Origin: Oricola sp.
Lineage (GTDB): Bacteria; Pseudomonadota; Alphaproteobacteria; Rhizobiales; Rhizobiaceae
Reading direction: 5' to 3'
NCBI RefSeq assembly: GCF_022763245.1
Contig: NZ_JALEGV010000041.1
Span: forward strand, 667,223-731,222
Length of the DNA: 64,000 nt
Positions 36,039-44,805 of the stretch are shown piece after piece. How positions within the stretch are numbered: position 1 is the stretch's first letter; each line of letters begins with the position of its first letter. The notes below the pieces were generated by a model. The model searched no databases. It saw only the letters and a program-made list of their open reading frames with translations, and was not told the DNA's origin. Position numbers and translations under genes: made by a program.

Positions 36039-36701
36039 TCAGAAGGCGTCTTCCGGCAGCGAGCGGATATGCGCGTTGCCGGCGCGTACATGGGCGCGCA
36101 TCGCGGCTTCGGCCGCGTCGCGATGGCCCATCAGGATCGCTGTCGTGATCACCCGATGGTCGCGGTTCGACTGTTCCAGCGAATCGATCGAGAAACTGAT
36201 CGGCAGTTGAAGCCTGAACAGCGGAACGCGCAGCCGCCCGAGGAATTCGGTGGCGTGGCGGTTTTCCGCGAAATCGCAGATCATCTGGTGGTATGCGCGA
36301 TTGAGCCCCGCGAAGGCGTCGGTGTCTCCGTCCGCCTCCGTCTTGTCCATCCTCTCCTGGATCGCGGTCAGGTCCTGCTGCTGATCCTCGGTGAGGGCGC
36401 GCTCCGCCGCCAGCCGCGCGACCAGGCCCTCCAGCACCTCGCGAACATTGCCGACCTCGAGCATCTCGCTGCGCGAATAGCGGCGCACGAGAACGCCGCG
36501 ATTGGCGACGAATTCGAGATAGCCCTCGCCGACAAGCGTCCGGAAAACCTCGCGAACCCTGCCGCGTCCGACGTCGAACTCATCGGCAATGTCCATCTCG
36601 ACGAGCCTGAGCCCGGGCGCGTAGGTGCCCGATTGCATGCGGCGCCTGAGCTCCGATGCGATCCGATCCGATTGTGTTGGCGTCTCCTCGGTCATCGCCA
36701 T
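36039..36701 (-). CDS. GntR-family regulator, FCD (FadR-like) subfamily
   Basis: 220 aa from ATG 36701 (ATG 36695 also possible). The winged HTH is at residues ~10-75, with YAPGLRLVEMDIADEFDVGR and VREVFRTLVGEGYLEFVANR. The helical FCD domain follows; NRAYHQMI and SNRDHRVIT supply histidines typical of its metal/ligand site. It is convergent with the P450 gene (3 bp between stops). Two ATTGTnnACAAT palindromes lie upstream of the P450 and of the dipeptide-type importer, its likely targets. The ligand is probably a small carboxylic acid. Confidence 0.9.
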   Translation of the reverse strand: MAMTEETPTQSDRIASELRRRMQSGTYAPGLRLVEMDIADEFDVGRGRVREVFRTLVGEGYLEFVANRGVLVRRYSRSEMLEVGNVREVLEGLVARLAAERALTEDQQQDLTAIQERMDKTEADGDTDAFAGLNRAYHQMICDFAENRHATEFLGRLRVPLFRLQLPISFSIDSLEQSNRDHRVITTAILMGHRDAAEAAMRAHVRAGNAHIRSLPEDAF

Positions 36702-36816
36702 GGATGTCCGGTCCTCCGGTCTCGCTCGCCCGTAGGTGACGTTTTTCACGGGGCGTTGTCCAACGAATTCTCGGTGGCGGGGGCATTTCACGCAGGGAGT
36801 TGCCTGCGTCAAAAAA

Positions 36817-36831
36817 GTTCATAGAATGAAC
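36817..36831. promoter_or_regulatory. MarR-type operator 4 (GTTCAT-AGA-ATGAAC)
   Basis: A perfect 6-bp arm palindrome with the same 15-bp spacing as operators 1-3, immediately upstream of TAATAT (36832-36837), a good -10. It is 83 bp upstream of the dipeptide-type binding-protein gene and brings that operon into the presumed MarR regulon. Confidence 0.72.
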
Positions 36832-36845
36832 TAATATCATCATGG

Positions 36846-36857
36846 ATTGTTGACAAT
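36846..36857. promoter_or_regulatory. GntR-type operator B (ATTGT-TG-ACAAT)
   Basis: The core of a 16-bp palindrome GGATTGT-TG-ACAATCC (36844-36859), 15 bp downstream of MarR-type operator 4 and near the expected transcription start of the dipeptide-type importer. Matches operator A upstream of the P450. Confidence 0.65.
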
Positions 36858-36913
36858 CCCGGCGCTCTGCGCAGAATGACCAAAGGCGACGATGCTCGCC
36901 ATGGGAGGAGCTA

Positions 36914-38491
36914 ATGACTATTTCTTTGACAGGCGGATTCCGTGCGGCGTTGTTCGCGTCGACCATGATCGGGGCGGTGGCGACGTCGTCGCTCGCTTTC
37001 GCGGATGGCGACACGCTGACGATCGCGATCCCGACATTCTCGGACCAGACGATGGTTCCCTGGGCCGGGTCCGGCCAGCGCAAGACCTATCTCGATCTCG
37101 TCTATGACTATCTCGTCTATCTGGACGCCGACGGGAACACCGAGCCCGGCCTGGCGGAGAGCTGGGAGATGACCAACGAGGGCAAGACCTGGACGTTTCA
37201 CATCCGCCAGGGCGTGCCCTTCTCCGGCGGGTGGGGTGAAGTCACGGCTGCCGACGTGAAATACTCCATCGAGCGCCTGATCGCCGACGACAGCCGCGCC
37301 GGCCCGGCATCCACGATGCGCCGCGTCATCGACACGGTCGAAACGCCGGACGACTACACCGTCGTCGTGAACCTGAAGGCGCCGGACTTCCTGCTTGACA
37401 AGGGCTATTTCGGCGAGGCTCAGCAACTCGGCATCGTGTCCAAGGCCTATGTCGAGAAGGTCGGCGAAGTGGCTGCCACCGCGGCCCCCGTCGGAACCGG
37501 GCCCTATGTCGTGGAGAAATCCGTCGACGGGTCCGAAATCGACATGGCCCTGCGCGACGACATCGAGCCGGGCTCGCACTGGCGGGTCAATCCGGAATTC
37601 GCCAACGTCGTCTTCAGGGCCGTCCCGGAAGAGGCGACGCGCGTAGCCATGCTGAGGGCCGGCGAGGCGGACATCGCACCTGTCGGCTTCGACAGCATTC
37701 CCGGGCTGAAGGACGCCGGCATCCGGATCGTGTCGGCCGAAAAGACGTGGTCGCCGGTCATTCGCCTCGGCGGCGTCGTCCAGACTGACGAGAAGCGCTA
37801 CAATCCCGACGTGCCGTGGTCCGATGTCCGGGTGCGCCAGGCGCTGAACTACGCGATCGACAAGCAGACGATCATCGACGAACTGTTCCAGGGCGAGGGT
37901 GTCGTCGCCAATGGCGATACGCCGGTCCAGGCGTGGAACGACGTGCCTCCCTATCCCTACGATCCCGACAAGGCGAAGGAACTTCTGGCGGAAGCCGGCT
38001 ATCCCGACGGCTTCAACATGACGCTGAAGACCTTCACCACCACCCCGGGCGCCGAATTGCCGCTCATGGCCGAGGCCGCCGCGCTCTATTGGGCCGATGT
38101 CGGCATCAAGGCGACGATCGAGCCGGGTGACTGGCCGGCGATCCGTTCGGAATGGACCTCGGGAGAGGCGCTCGATTTCGCCTTCACCCACCGCGGCTTC
38201 CCGTTCCCGAACCCGGAGAACGGCGTCGAGGCCGGCTTCTCCAACCGCTCGCTCTTTGCGTCCTTCACATCGGAGGAGCTGGAAGGAATGCTGGCGGCGT
38301 TGGCGTCCGAAACGGATCCGAAGGCGCGCACGGAAAAACTGACCGGGATCGGCCAGTATCTGCGCGACCAGGCGGCAGCCGTCTTCATGGTCCTTGCGAA
38401 CGAGCCCTACGGCGTCGGACCGCATGTCGGCGACTGGGGCATAACCACGTCCTACGTCTACAATTTCGATCAGGTTGGCCGCGCCGACTGA
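36914..38491 (+). CDS. Dipeptide/nickel-type ABC importer, periplasmic binding protein
   Basis: 525 aa, the usual length for SBP_bac_5 receptors. The signal peptide is ~32 residues, ending SSLAFADGD. Family landmarks are LDADGNTEPGLAESWEMTNE, then TWTFHIRQGVPFSGG, and RQALNYAIDKQTIIDELF mid-protein. ATG 36914 follows GGGAGGAGCTA. It leads an operon of two permeases, two ATPases, a CapA-like phosphatase and an MmgE/PrpD protein. The ligand could be a peptide, an opine or another amphiphilic compound. Both a MarR-type and a GntR-type operator precede it. Confidence 0.92.
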   Translation: MTISLTGGFRAALFASTMIGAVATSSLAFADGDTLTIAIPTFSDQTMVPWAGSGQRKTYLDLVYDYLVYLDADGNTEPGLAESWEMTNEGKTWTFHIRQGVPFSGGWGEVTAADVKYSIERLIADDSRAGPASTMRRVIDTVETPDDYTVVVNLKAPDFLLDKGYFGEAQQLGIVSKAYVEKVGEVAATAAPVGTGPYVVEKSVDGSEIDMALRDDIEPGSHWRVNPEFANVVFRAVPEEATRVAMLRAGEADIAPVGFDSIPGLKDAGIRIVSAEKTWSPVIRLGGVVQTDEKRYNPDVPWSDVRVRQALNYAIDKQTIIDELFQGEGVVANGDTPVQAWNDVPPYPYDPDKAKELLAEAGYPDGFNMTLKTFTTTPGAELPLMAEAAALYWADVGIKATIEPGDWPAIRSEWTSGEALDFAFTHRGFPFPNPENGVEAGFSNRSLFASFTSEELEGMLAALASETDPKARTEKLTGIGQYLRDQAAAVFMVLANEPYGVGPHVGDWGITTSYVYNFDQVGRAD

Positions 38492-38540
38492 TCGAACGAG
38501 AATCCTCCCTGGCGGCGAGGCTTCCGGGTCCCGCCGACTC

Positions 38541-39488
38541 ATGTTCGGACGATCCGCACAGATGCCGGCAAAGCTGATCCTCATCCGTCTGGTCGAAGCC
38601 TTCTTCGCGCTTCTGCTGATGAGCCTCGTCGTCTTCCTGCTCAGCCGGATAACCGGCGATCCGGTGGCCTTGCTGCTCGGAGACAACGCCACCGAGGCCG
38701 ACAAGGTCGCCATGATCCGGGAACTGGGGCTCGACCAGTCGCTGGCGGCGCAATACTGGCACTTCCTCGCCAACGCGCTCCAGGGCGATTTCGGCCGGTC
38801 GGTCGCGGCGGGGCGCGAGCCGGCCCTCGACCTGGTGCTGTCGCGGCTGCCCGCCTCCCTGTCGCTTGCCGCGGTCGCGCTGGCCTCGACCATGCTTGTC
38901 GGCATCGTCCTGGGCGTTCTGGCCGCGGTGACGCACGGCACGGCGGCCGATGTCGGCATCCGGCTCATCGCGCTGATCGGCCAGTCCGTCCCCAGTTTCT
39001 GGCTCGGGATCGTGCTGATCTACCTCGTCGCGGTCCAATGGGGGCTTCTGCCGACGTCGGGCTATGGCGGCCCGGCGCACTACGTCCTGCCGGCAGCGAC
39101 CCTCGGCCTGTTCACGCTGGCCGCCATCACGCGCCTCGTGCGCGCCTCCATGCTGGATGCGCTGGGCTCGGAATATGTGAAGCTCGCCCGCATCAAGGGC
39201 ATATCGGAAGCGGCGGTCATCTGGCGCCACGCGCTCTCCAACAGCCTCATTCCGGTGGTGACCTTCATGGGCACGTTCTTCGCCACCATGATCACCGGCG
39301 CCGTCGTCGTGGAAACGGTGTTCGCCTGGCCGGGGATCGGCCGGCTCGCCTATGAATCCATCCTCTCGCGGGACTTCCCGGTGATCCAGGCCGTCGTTCT
39401 GGTGATCACCGCCCTGTTCATCCTCGCCAACCTCCTGGTGGATTTCCTCTATCTCGCGATCGATCCGCGCATGCGGGAGAAGGGCTGA
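38541..39488 (+). CDS. Dipeptide/nickel-type ABC importer permease (DppB-like)
   Basis: 315 aa from ATG 38541; ATG 38562 would give 308 aa, and neither has a strong ribosome site. It has six hydrophobic segments. The N-terminal region has DPVALLLGDN and the ELGLDQSLAAQYWHFLANAL segment typical of DppB. The inner-membrane coupling loop is LGSEYVKLARIKGISEAAV (the EAA-like motif), and the C-terminus ends LYLAIDPRMREKG. It lies 49 bp after the binding-protein gene and shares 1 bp with the next gene. Confidence 0.9.
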   Translation: MFGRSAQMPAKLILIRLVEAFFALLLMSLVVFLLSRITGDPVALLLGDNATEADKVAMIRELGLDQSLAAQYWHFLANALQGDFGRSVAAGREPALDLVLSRLPASLSLAAVALASTMLVGIVLGVLAAVTHGTAADVGIRLIALIGQSVPSFWLGIVLIYLVAVQWGLLPTSGYGGPAHYVLPAATLGLFTLAAITRLVRASMLDALGSEYVKLARIKGISEAAVIWRHALSNSLIPVVTFMGTFFATMITGAVVVETVFAWPGIGRLAYESILSRDFPVIQAVVLVITALFILANLLVDFLYLAIDPRMREKG

Positions 39489-40324
39489 TGCGGGATCTGG
39501 CGTTTCGTGTGGCCGTCGCGCTTCTCGTCGTCTTCGTCGTTGTCGCGCTGATCGGGCCCTATTTCATGGAGCACGATCCGTTGCGCGGCAGCCTGCGCGC
39601 GCGGCTCGATCCGCCGGCCTGGCTGCCGGGCGGCACCTGGGATTATCCGCTGGGAACCGACCGGCTCGGCCGGGACATCCTGTCGAGGATCGTCAGCGGC
39701 GCGCGCATATCGCTGGCGGTTTGCGCCCTGGTGATCGCGATCGCGGGGACCGTCGGAACCGTCGTTGGAACCTTCTCGGGCTATATGGGCGGCATGACCG
39801 ACCGCGTGATCATGCGGGTGGTCGACCTGGCGCTGTCCTTCCCGGTGATCCTGCTGGCGCTGTTGCTCGGCGCGATCTCGGGACCGAGCTTTGCGAACAT
39901 CGTCATCGTGATTTCGCTGGTGCTCTGGTCGCAATATGCGCGCATGGCACGCGGCGAGACGCTGCGGGTGAAGAACGAGGACTATGTCGATCTGGCGCGC
40001 ACCAGCGGCCTCGGGCATGCGCGCATCATCTCCCGCCACATCCTGCCCAACATCGCCCCGTCCCTGATCGTCGTCGCCACCCTGCAGGTCGGCGTGGTGA
40101 TCGTGCTGGAGGCGAGCCTGAGCTTCCTCGGTGTCGGCGTCCCACCTCCCAACCCCTCCTGGGGTTCGATGGTGTCGGAAGGGCGTTCTTACGTGGTCAC
40201 CGCCTGGTGGGTGGCGATGTTCCCGGGGCTCGCCATCCTCTTCGTCGTCATGGCCGTCAATATCGTCGGCGATCACCTGACGGACCGGCTGAACCCGGCC
40301 CTGCGCGGGAGGGGAGGGGCATGA
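39488..40324 (+). CDS. Dipeptide/nickel-type ABC importer permease (DppC-like)
   Basis: 278 aa. The N-terminus carries DPLRGSLRARLDPPAWLPGG and the DppC hallmark PLGTDRLGRDILSRIVSGAR. The EAA-like coupling loop is VKNEDYVDLARTSGLGHARI. It has six hydrophobic segments. The start is coupled to the DppB-like stop (TGATG) and the end overlaps the first ATPase by 4 bp. It forms the channel with the DppB-like permease. Confidence 0.93.
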   Translation: MRDLAFRVAVALLVVFVVVALIGPYFMEHDPLRGSLRARLDPPAWLPGGTWDYPLGTDRLGRDILSRIVSGARISLAVCALVIAIAGTVGTVVGTFSGYMGGMTDRVIMRVVDLALSFPVILLALLLGAISGPSFANIVIVISLVLWSQYARMARGETLRVKNEDYVDLARTSGLGHARIISRHILPNIAPSLIVVATLQVGVVIVLEASLSFLGVGVPPPNPSWGSMVSEGRSYVVTAWWVAMFPGLAILFVVMAVNIVGDHLTDRLNPALRGRGGA

Positions 40325-41292
40325 GCGTGCCGCTCTTGAGCATCCGCGACCTGACGGTGCGCGTCGGCCCCTCGCAGAATGCGCCGGTGATCATCGAGGA
40401 TGTTTCGCTCGACCTGCAGCCGGGCGAGACGCTGGGTCTCGTCGGCGAGAGCGGCTCGGGCAAGTCGACGCTCGGCATGTCGATCCTTCGGCTGGCCGCA
40501 CCGCCACTCGACAAGGGAACCAGTGGCTCGATCATCTACAAGGGACGCGATGTCCGGAAGCTCTCGAACCGGAACCTGCACACGCTGCGCGGCGGCGAGA
40601 TCAGCATGATCCTGCAGGATCCGATGGCCTCTTTGAACCCGGTCTTCAGCATCGGGGCGCAGCTCAAGGAGGCGCTGAGGCGTGTGCCGAGCCATCGCGA
40701 TCTCGACGGCGCGGCCGCAAACGCACTGGCTGAGGTCAAGATCCCGTCGCCCCGATCGCGCCTGAAGAGCTATCCGCACCAGATGTCGGGCGGCATGCGT
40801 CAACGCATCGTCAGTGCGATCGCGCTGGCGCAGACGCCGGAATTGCTGATCTGCGACGAGCCAACGACGTCGCTCGACGTGACGATCCAGTACCAGTTCC
40901 TCGAACTTCTGGCCGAACTGCAGAAGGCGCATCACATGGCCATGCTGTTCATCACCCATGATTTCGGCGTCGTGGCCAAGACCTGCGACCGCGTCGCCAT
41001 CATGTATGCGGGCCAGATCGTCGAGACGGGGCCTGTTCGCGAGATATTTCACAATCCGCGCCACTGGTACACGCGCGCCCTCCTCGCCAGCGTGCCGCGA
41101 ACCGACGAGAAGCCCGCGCGCCTGCCGCAGATCACGGGCGCGCCGCCTTCCGTGACCAGGCGGCCCTCCGGCTGCCGCTTCCATCCGCGATGCGAGGCCG
41201 CGTCGGCCCTGTGCTCCACGGAGCCGAAATTCGAGATCGTCGCCGAAGGTCACGCGCTGCGATGCTTTCATCCCGCCGGAGGCGGGGCATGA
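40321..41292 (+). CDS. Dipeptide/nickel-type ABC importer ATPase (DppD-like)
   Basis: 323 aa from ATG 40321. Walker A is GESGSGKST (residues ~42-50), the signature is MSGGMRQRIVSAIAL, Walker B is LLICDEPTTSLD, and the switch is FITHDFGVVA. The C-terminal oligopeptide-transporter extension has cysteines in GCRFHPRCEAASALC, a feature of DppD/OppD proteins that can bind an iron-sulfur cluster. It overlaps its neighbours by 4 bp on each side (ATGA). Confidence 0.93.
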   Translation: MSVPLLSIRDLTVRVGPSQNAPVIIEDVSLDLQPGETLGLVGESGSGKSTLGMSILRLAAPPLDKGTSGSIIYKGRDVRKLSNRNLHTLRGGEISMILQDPMASLNPVFSIGAQLKEALRRVPSHRDLDGAAANALAEVKIPSPRSRLKSYPHQMSGGMRQRIVSAIALAQTPELLICDEPTTSLDVTIQYQFLELLAELQKAHHMAMLFITHDFGVVAKTCDRVAIMYAGQIVETGPVREIFHNPRHWYTRALLASVPRTDEKPARLPQITGAPPSVTRRPSGCRFHPRCEAASALCSTEPKFEIVAEGHALRCFHPAGGGA

Positions 41293-42260
41293 GCGAGCCG
41301 GTGCTTTCCACGCGCGGCCTCGGCCGGGTCTTTCGCGTCCGCGGGCATGACGGTCCGGCGGAATTGCACGCGCTCAGCGAGATCGAGATCACCTGCCATC
41401 CGGGACGGTCCCTGGGCGTGCTCGGCGAAAGCGGATGCGGAAAGACGACGCTGAACCGGATCCTGCTTGCCCTCGACAAGCCGACCACGGGCGAGGTCGC
41501 GTTCCGCGGCAAGGCGCTCGGCAGCCTGAGCCGTCGCGAGATGCGCGACTATCGCCGCTCGGTCCAGCCGGTGTTTCAAAATCCGTTCTCGTCGCTCAAC
41601 CCGCGCATGCGGGTGAAGCATATTGTCGCCGAACCGCTGGTCGCCGCGACGGGGATGAGCCGTGCGGACATACGCGCCCGCGTCGCCGAAGTGCTGTCCG
41701 CCGTCGGATTGCCGCCGGAGGATGGCGAGCGCTTTCCCAACCAGTTCTCCGGCGGCCAGCGTCAGCGCATCGCGATCGCCCGCGCCATCTCGTCGTCGCC
41801 GCAACTGTTGCTGCTCGACGAACCGGTGTCTTCGCAGGACATCTCGATCCGCGCGCAGATCCTGAACCTCCTGAAGGAACTGCAGGAGGATTTCGGCATC
41901 GGCAGCGTCTTCGTCAGCCACGATCTCGCCACCGTGCGCTTCATGTGCGACGAGGTGATCGTGATCTATCTCGGCCGGATCGTCGAGCACGGGCCTGTCG
42001 GCAAGATCTGCGAAACGCCGGACCATCCTTACACGCGCGCGCTGCTGGCCGCGGCCCTGCCGGCCGATCCCGACCGTCAGGAAGCGGGCATCAAGCCGAT
42101 CGGGGAAATTCCGAGCCCGCTCGATCCGCCGGCCGGCTGTGCCTATCACCCGCGCTGCCCCTTCGCCCGCGACATCTGCAAGGCGGAGCGGCCGAGACTG
42201 ACGGACCCGGGCGACGGCAGCCAGGTCGCGTGCCACATGACCCATGCAAAGGATTGGTGA
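41289..42260 (+). CDS. Dipeptide/nickel-type ABC importer ATPase (DppF-like)
   Basis: 323 aa from ATG 41289. Walker A is GESGCGKTT, the signature is FSGGQRQRIAIARAI, Walker B is LLLLDEPVSSQD, and the switch is FVSHDLATV. The C-terminal extension contains GCAYHPRCPFARDICKAERP with the family cysteines. It pairs with the DppD-like ATPase. The last codon abuts the CapA-like gene with no gap (42260/42261), which shows that the phosphatase belongs to this operon. Confidence 0.93.
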   Translation: MSEPVLSTRGLGRVFRVRGHDGPAELHALSEIEITCHPGRSLGVLGESGCGKTTLNRILLALDKPTTGEVAFRGKALGSLSRREMRDYRRSVQPVFQNPFSSLNPRMRVKHIVAEPLVAATGMSRADIRARVAEVLSAVGLPPEDGERFPNQFSGGQRQRIAIARAISSSPQLLLLDEPVSSQDISIRAQILNLLKELQEDFGIGSVFVSHDLATVRFMCDEVIVIYLGRIVEHGPVGKICETPDHPYTRALLAAALPADPDRQEAGIKPIGEIPSPLDPPAGCAYHPRCPFARDICKAERPRLTDPGDGSQVACHMTHAKDW

Positions 42261-43379
42261 ATGAGCCTCAGATTTGTCGCCGTCGGCGACGTCGCGCCCG
42301 ATCGCGAGGATCCCGCAACCATCTTCGACCATGTTCGCGACAGGCTGACCGCCGCCGACCTGGGCTATTGCCAGCTGGAAGTGAACCTCACTGACCGCGG
42401 CGAGCGCCTGCCGCAGGCGCGCCACACCATGCGTGGTAAGCCGGAGATCGCCGACGCGCTGGTCGGCGCGGGACTGGAGATCGTCTCCTTTGCCGGCAAC
42501 CACACGATGGACTGGGGTGTCACCGGCATGGTCGACACGCTGGCCCATCTCGACCGTGCAGGGGCGCTCCAGGTCGGGGCGGGCATGGACATCGAGGCGG
42601 CGCGCAGCCCGGTCGTGGTGGAGCGCAACGGCGTGCGGGTCGGGTTCCTGTCGGTCAACTCGATCCTGCCGCAGAACTACTGGGCCGACGAAGACAAGCC
42701 CGGCTGCGCACCCATGCGCGGACACACGGTCTATGAGCAGATCGAGCACGACCAGCCGGGCACGCCCGCGCGGATCCACACCTTTCCGCACAAGGAGGAC
42801 ATCGCCGCTCTGATCGCGTCGATCCGCGCCGTGAGAGACCGTGTCGATTTCCTCGTCCTGGGTCATCACGCAGGGATACACTTCGTGCCGGCCGTTGTGC
42901 CCGATTACCAGCGAGACGTCGCACATGCCGCGATCGACGCAGGCGTCGACATGGTGCTCGGCTGCCACGCGCACATTCTGAAGGGCGTCGAATTCTATCG
43001 CGGCAAGCCGATCATCCACTCGCTGGCCAATTTCGCGCTCGACCTGAAAATGACGGAGGCGCATGCGAAGTCAAAGGGGTTCCGGGAAATCCAGAAGCTC
43101 AATCCGGACTGGATCCCCGACCTGACGTCCAGCTACAATTTTCCGCCGGACAGCGCGATGAGTTTCGCCGTGGAGGCCGAGATCGACGGCGACAGGCTGG
43201 TCGATCTCGCGCTCGTTCCCGTCTTCATCGAGCGCGACGCCAACCCGCGCTTCGTCGCGCCCGACGATCCCAGATTCGATCGCATCCTGTCCTATCTGCG
43301 CACGATCACGGCCCAAGCCGGCTTCAGTACGGACTACCAGGCCGACGGCGATGTCATCAGGCCTGGCCCGCGCGCATGA
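42261..43379 (+). CDS. CapA-family metallophosphatase-like protein
   Basis: 372 aa, no signal peptide or membrane segment, so probably cytoplasmic, unlike the membrane-bound capsule protein CapA. PGA_cap/metallophosphatase motifs are visible: VAVGDVAPD at the N-terminus, YCQLEVNLTD, FAGNHTMDWG, FLVLGHHAG and VLGCHAHILKGVE, which supply the usual Asp, Asn and His metal ligands. Members are linked to poly-gamma-glutamate capsule or to hydrolysis of related polymers, but most are uncharacterised. It directly follows the importer ATPase and overlaps MmgE/PrpD by 4 bp, suggesting a hydrolytic role on the imported compound. Confidence 0.85.
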   Translation: MSLRFVAVGDVAPDREDPATIFDHVRDRLTAADLGYCQLEVNLTDRGERLPQARHTMRGKPEIADALVGAGLEIVSFAGNHTMDWGVTGMVDTLAHLDRAGALQVGAGMDIEAARSPVVVERNGVRVGFLSVNSILPQNYWADEDKPGCAPMRGHTVYEQIEHDQPGTPARIHTFPHKEDIAALIASIRAVRDRVDFLVLGHHAGIHFVPAVVPDYQRDVAHAAIDAGVDMVLGCHAHILKGVEFYRGKPIIHSLANFALDLKMTEAHAKSKGFREIQKLNPDWIPDLTSSYNFPPDSAMSFAVEAEIDGDRLVDLALVPVFIERDANPRFVAPDDPRFDRILSYLRTITAQAGFSTDYQADGDVIRPGPRA

Positions 43380-44773
43380 CGCTGGCCCTCGGACTGGCCG
43401 AACGCCTGCAGGGCGTCTCGTTTTCCGACCTGCCGGGCGAGGCCGTGCATGCGGCGCAACTGTCCCTTGCCGATGCGCTTTGCGTCATGCTGGCCGCGAC
43501 CCGGCTGGAGCCCGTCGTCTTGCCGTTCCACACGCACGCACTGGCCGGCGGATCCGGTCATGCCACGCTCCTCGGCGGCGGAAAGGCGACCGCGTCTCTG
43601 GCGGCACTGGCCAATGGCGCGCTGTCGCATGCGCTGGATTTCGAGGATACCTATGACGCGGCGGGCCTCCATCCGAATGCGGTAATCATCCCGGCCGCGC
43701 TCGCTCTGGCCGAGGCGGAGGCATTGTCGGGCCCGGATCTGCTGCTCGCCATCGCGACGGGCTGCGACATTGCCTGCCGGATCGGGGACGGCCTGGCAAG
43801 CGATCCGGCCGTGCGCGGCTGGTATCATCCCCCGATCATCGCGGCGGCCGGCGCGGCGTTCGGCGTCTCGCGCATGCTCCGGCTGACACCGGAGCAGACC
43901 GTCAGCGCTGTCTCGCTTGCCCTCTGTCAGTTTTCCCTGACCGACGAACTCAAGCGCAGCCCTCGCTCCGACCTCAGGGCGGTCCGGGACGCGTTTGCAG
44001 CCCGGGCGGTCGTGGAAGCCTGCTGTCTCGCCCGCTCCGGCGTGCGCGGCGTCGATGCGCCGCTCGACGGGCCGAGCGGGCTCTTCGCGATGCTCACCGG
44101 AGACCGGGCGTCGGGCGACCTGTTGGCCGGTTTCGGCAGGGTCTTTCGCGGGGCGGATGTGACCTTCAAGCATTGGCCGTGCTGCCGGGGAACGCACCCC
44201 TCCATCGCCCTGGCTTTGGAGTTGCGCGAGCGCGGCATTGCGGCGGACGACATCGAGGCGGTGTCTCTGAGCGTGTCTCCTCCCGACGACATGCTGATGC
44301 TGCCCGAAGCCGACAGGAAGCGGCCGGCGAGCATGGTCGCGGCCAAGTTCTCGATTCCCTTCTGCTTCGCGCTGGCGATGAGACGGTCCGAGGTAACGCT
44401 CGAGGGCTTCATGCCCGAAGCCCGATCGGACCCGGCTGTCCTCAACGTCGCGGCGAAGGTCTCGCTGGACCGGGTGATCCCGCGTGGCGCGTCGGAACGG
44501 CCGGCCGCGCGGGTGCTTCTCGTGAACGGCGCGAGCTACGAGGTCATCGTCCCCGAAGCGCCCGGCATTCGGGCTTCGGAAACCACCTTCGATCAGATGG
44601 CCCCGAAATTCGCCGATTGCCTGCGCCATGCGGGACGCGAACGTATCCAACAGCCGCTCATCGAGCAGATTGCCGCTCTCGGTCACGCTCCCGACCTGGC
44701 CGGCCTGACCGCTGTTCTGACGAGCGATCCAGTATCCGCGCCGATGCGACACGGTCTTACCGGCATCGACTGA
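43376..44773 (+). CDS. MmgE/PrpD family protein
   Basis: 465 aa, the normal length. The N-terminal helical domain has GALSHALDFEDTYDAAGLHP, the family's active-site region with the His-Asp pair. The middle has TFKHWPCCRGTHPSIALALE, matching the conserved 'KxxPxCxxxH' segment. Family members include 2-methylcitrate dehydratase and cis-aconitate decarboxylase, which act on tricarboxylates and similar acids; many others have unknown roles. ATG 43376 overlaps the CapA-like stop by 4 bp. It ends the importer operon and is convergent with the DUF3604 gene, 32 bp away. Confidence 0.9.
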   Translation: MTLALGLAERLQGVSFSDLPGEAVHAAQLSLADALCVMLAATRLEPVVLPFHTHALAGGSGHATLLGGGKATASLAALANGALSHALDFEDTYDAAGLHPNAVIIPAALALAEAEALSGPDLLLAIATGCDIACRIGDGLASDPAVRGWYHPPIIAAAGAAFGVSRMLRLTPEQTVSAVSLALCQFSLTDELKRSPRSDLRAVRDAFAARAVVEACCLARSGVRGVDAPLDGPSGLFAMLTGDRASGDLLAGFGRVFRGADVTFKHWPCCRGTHPSIALALELRERGIAADDIEAVSLSVSPPDDMLMLPEADRKRPASMVAAKFSIPFCFALAMRRSEVTLEGFMPEARSDPAVLNVAAKVSLDRVIPRGASERPAARVLLVNGASYEVIVPEAPGIRASETTFDQMAPKFADCLRHAGRERIQQPLIEQIAALGHAPDLAGLTAVLTSDPVSAPMRHGLTGID

Positions 44774-44805
44774 CCCCTTGCGCGATGCCCGCTTGCCGGC
44801 CGGCG

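Noticed and set aside
36911-38968. A 685-codon open frame on the minus strand
   Set aside because: Antisense to the dipeptide-type binding protein and permease; composition typical of a GC-rich shadow.
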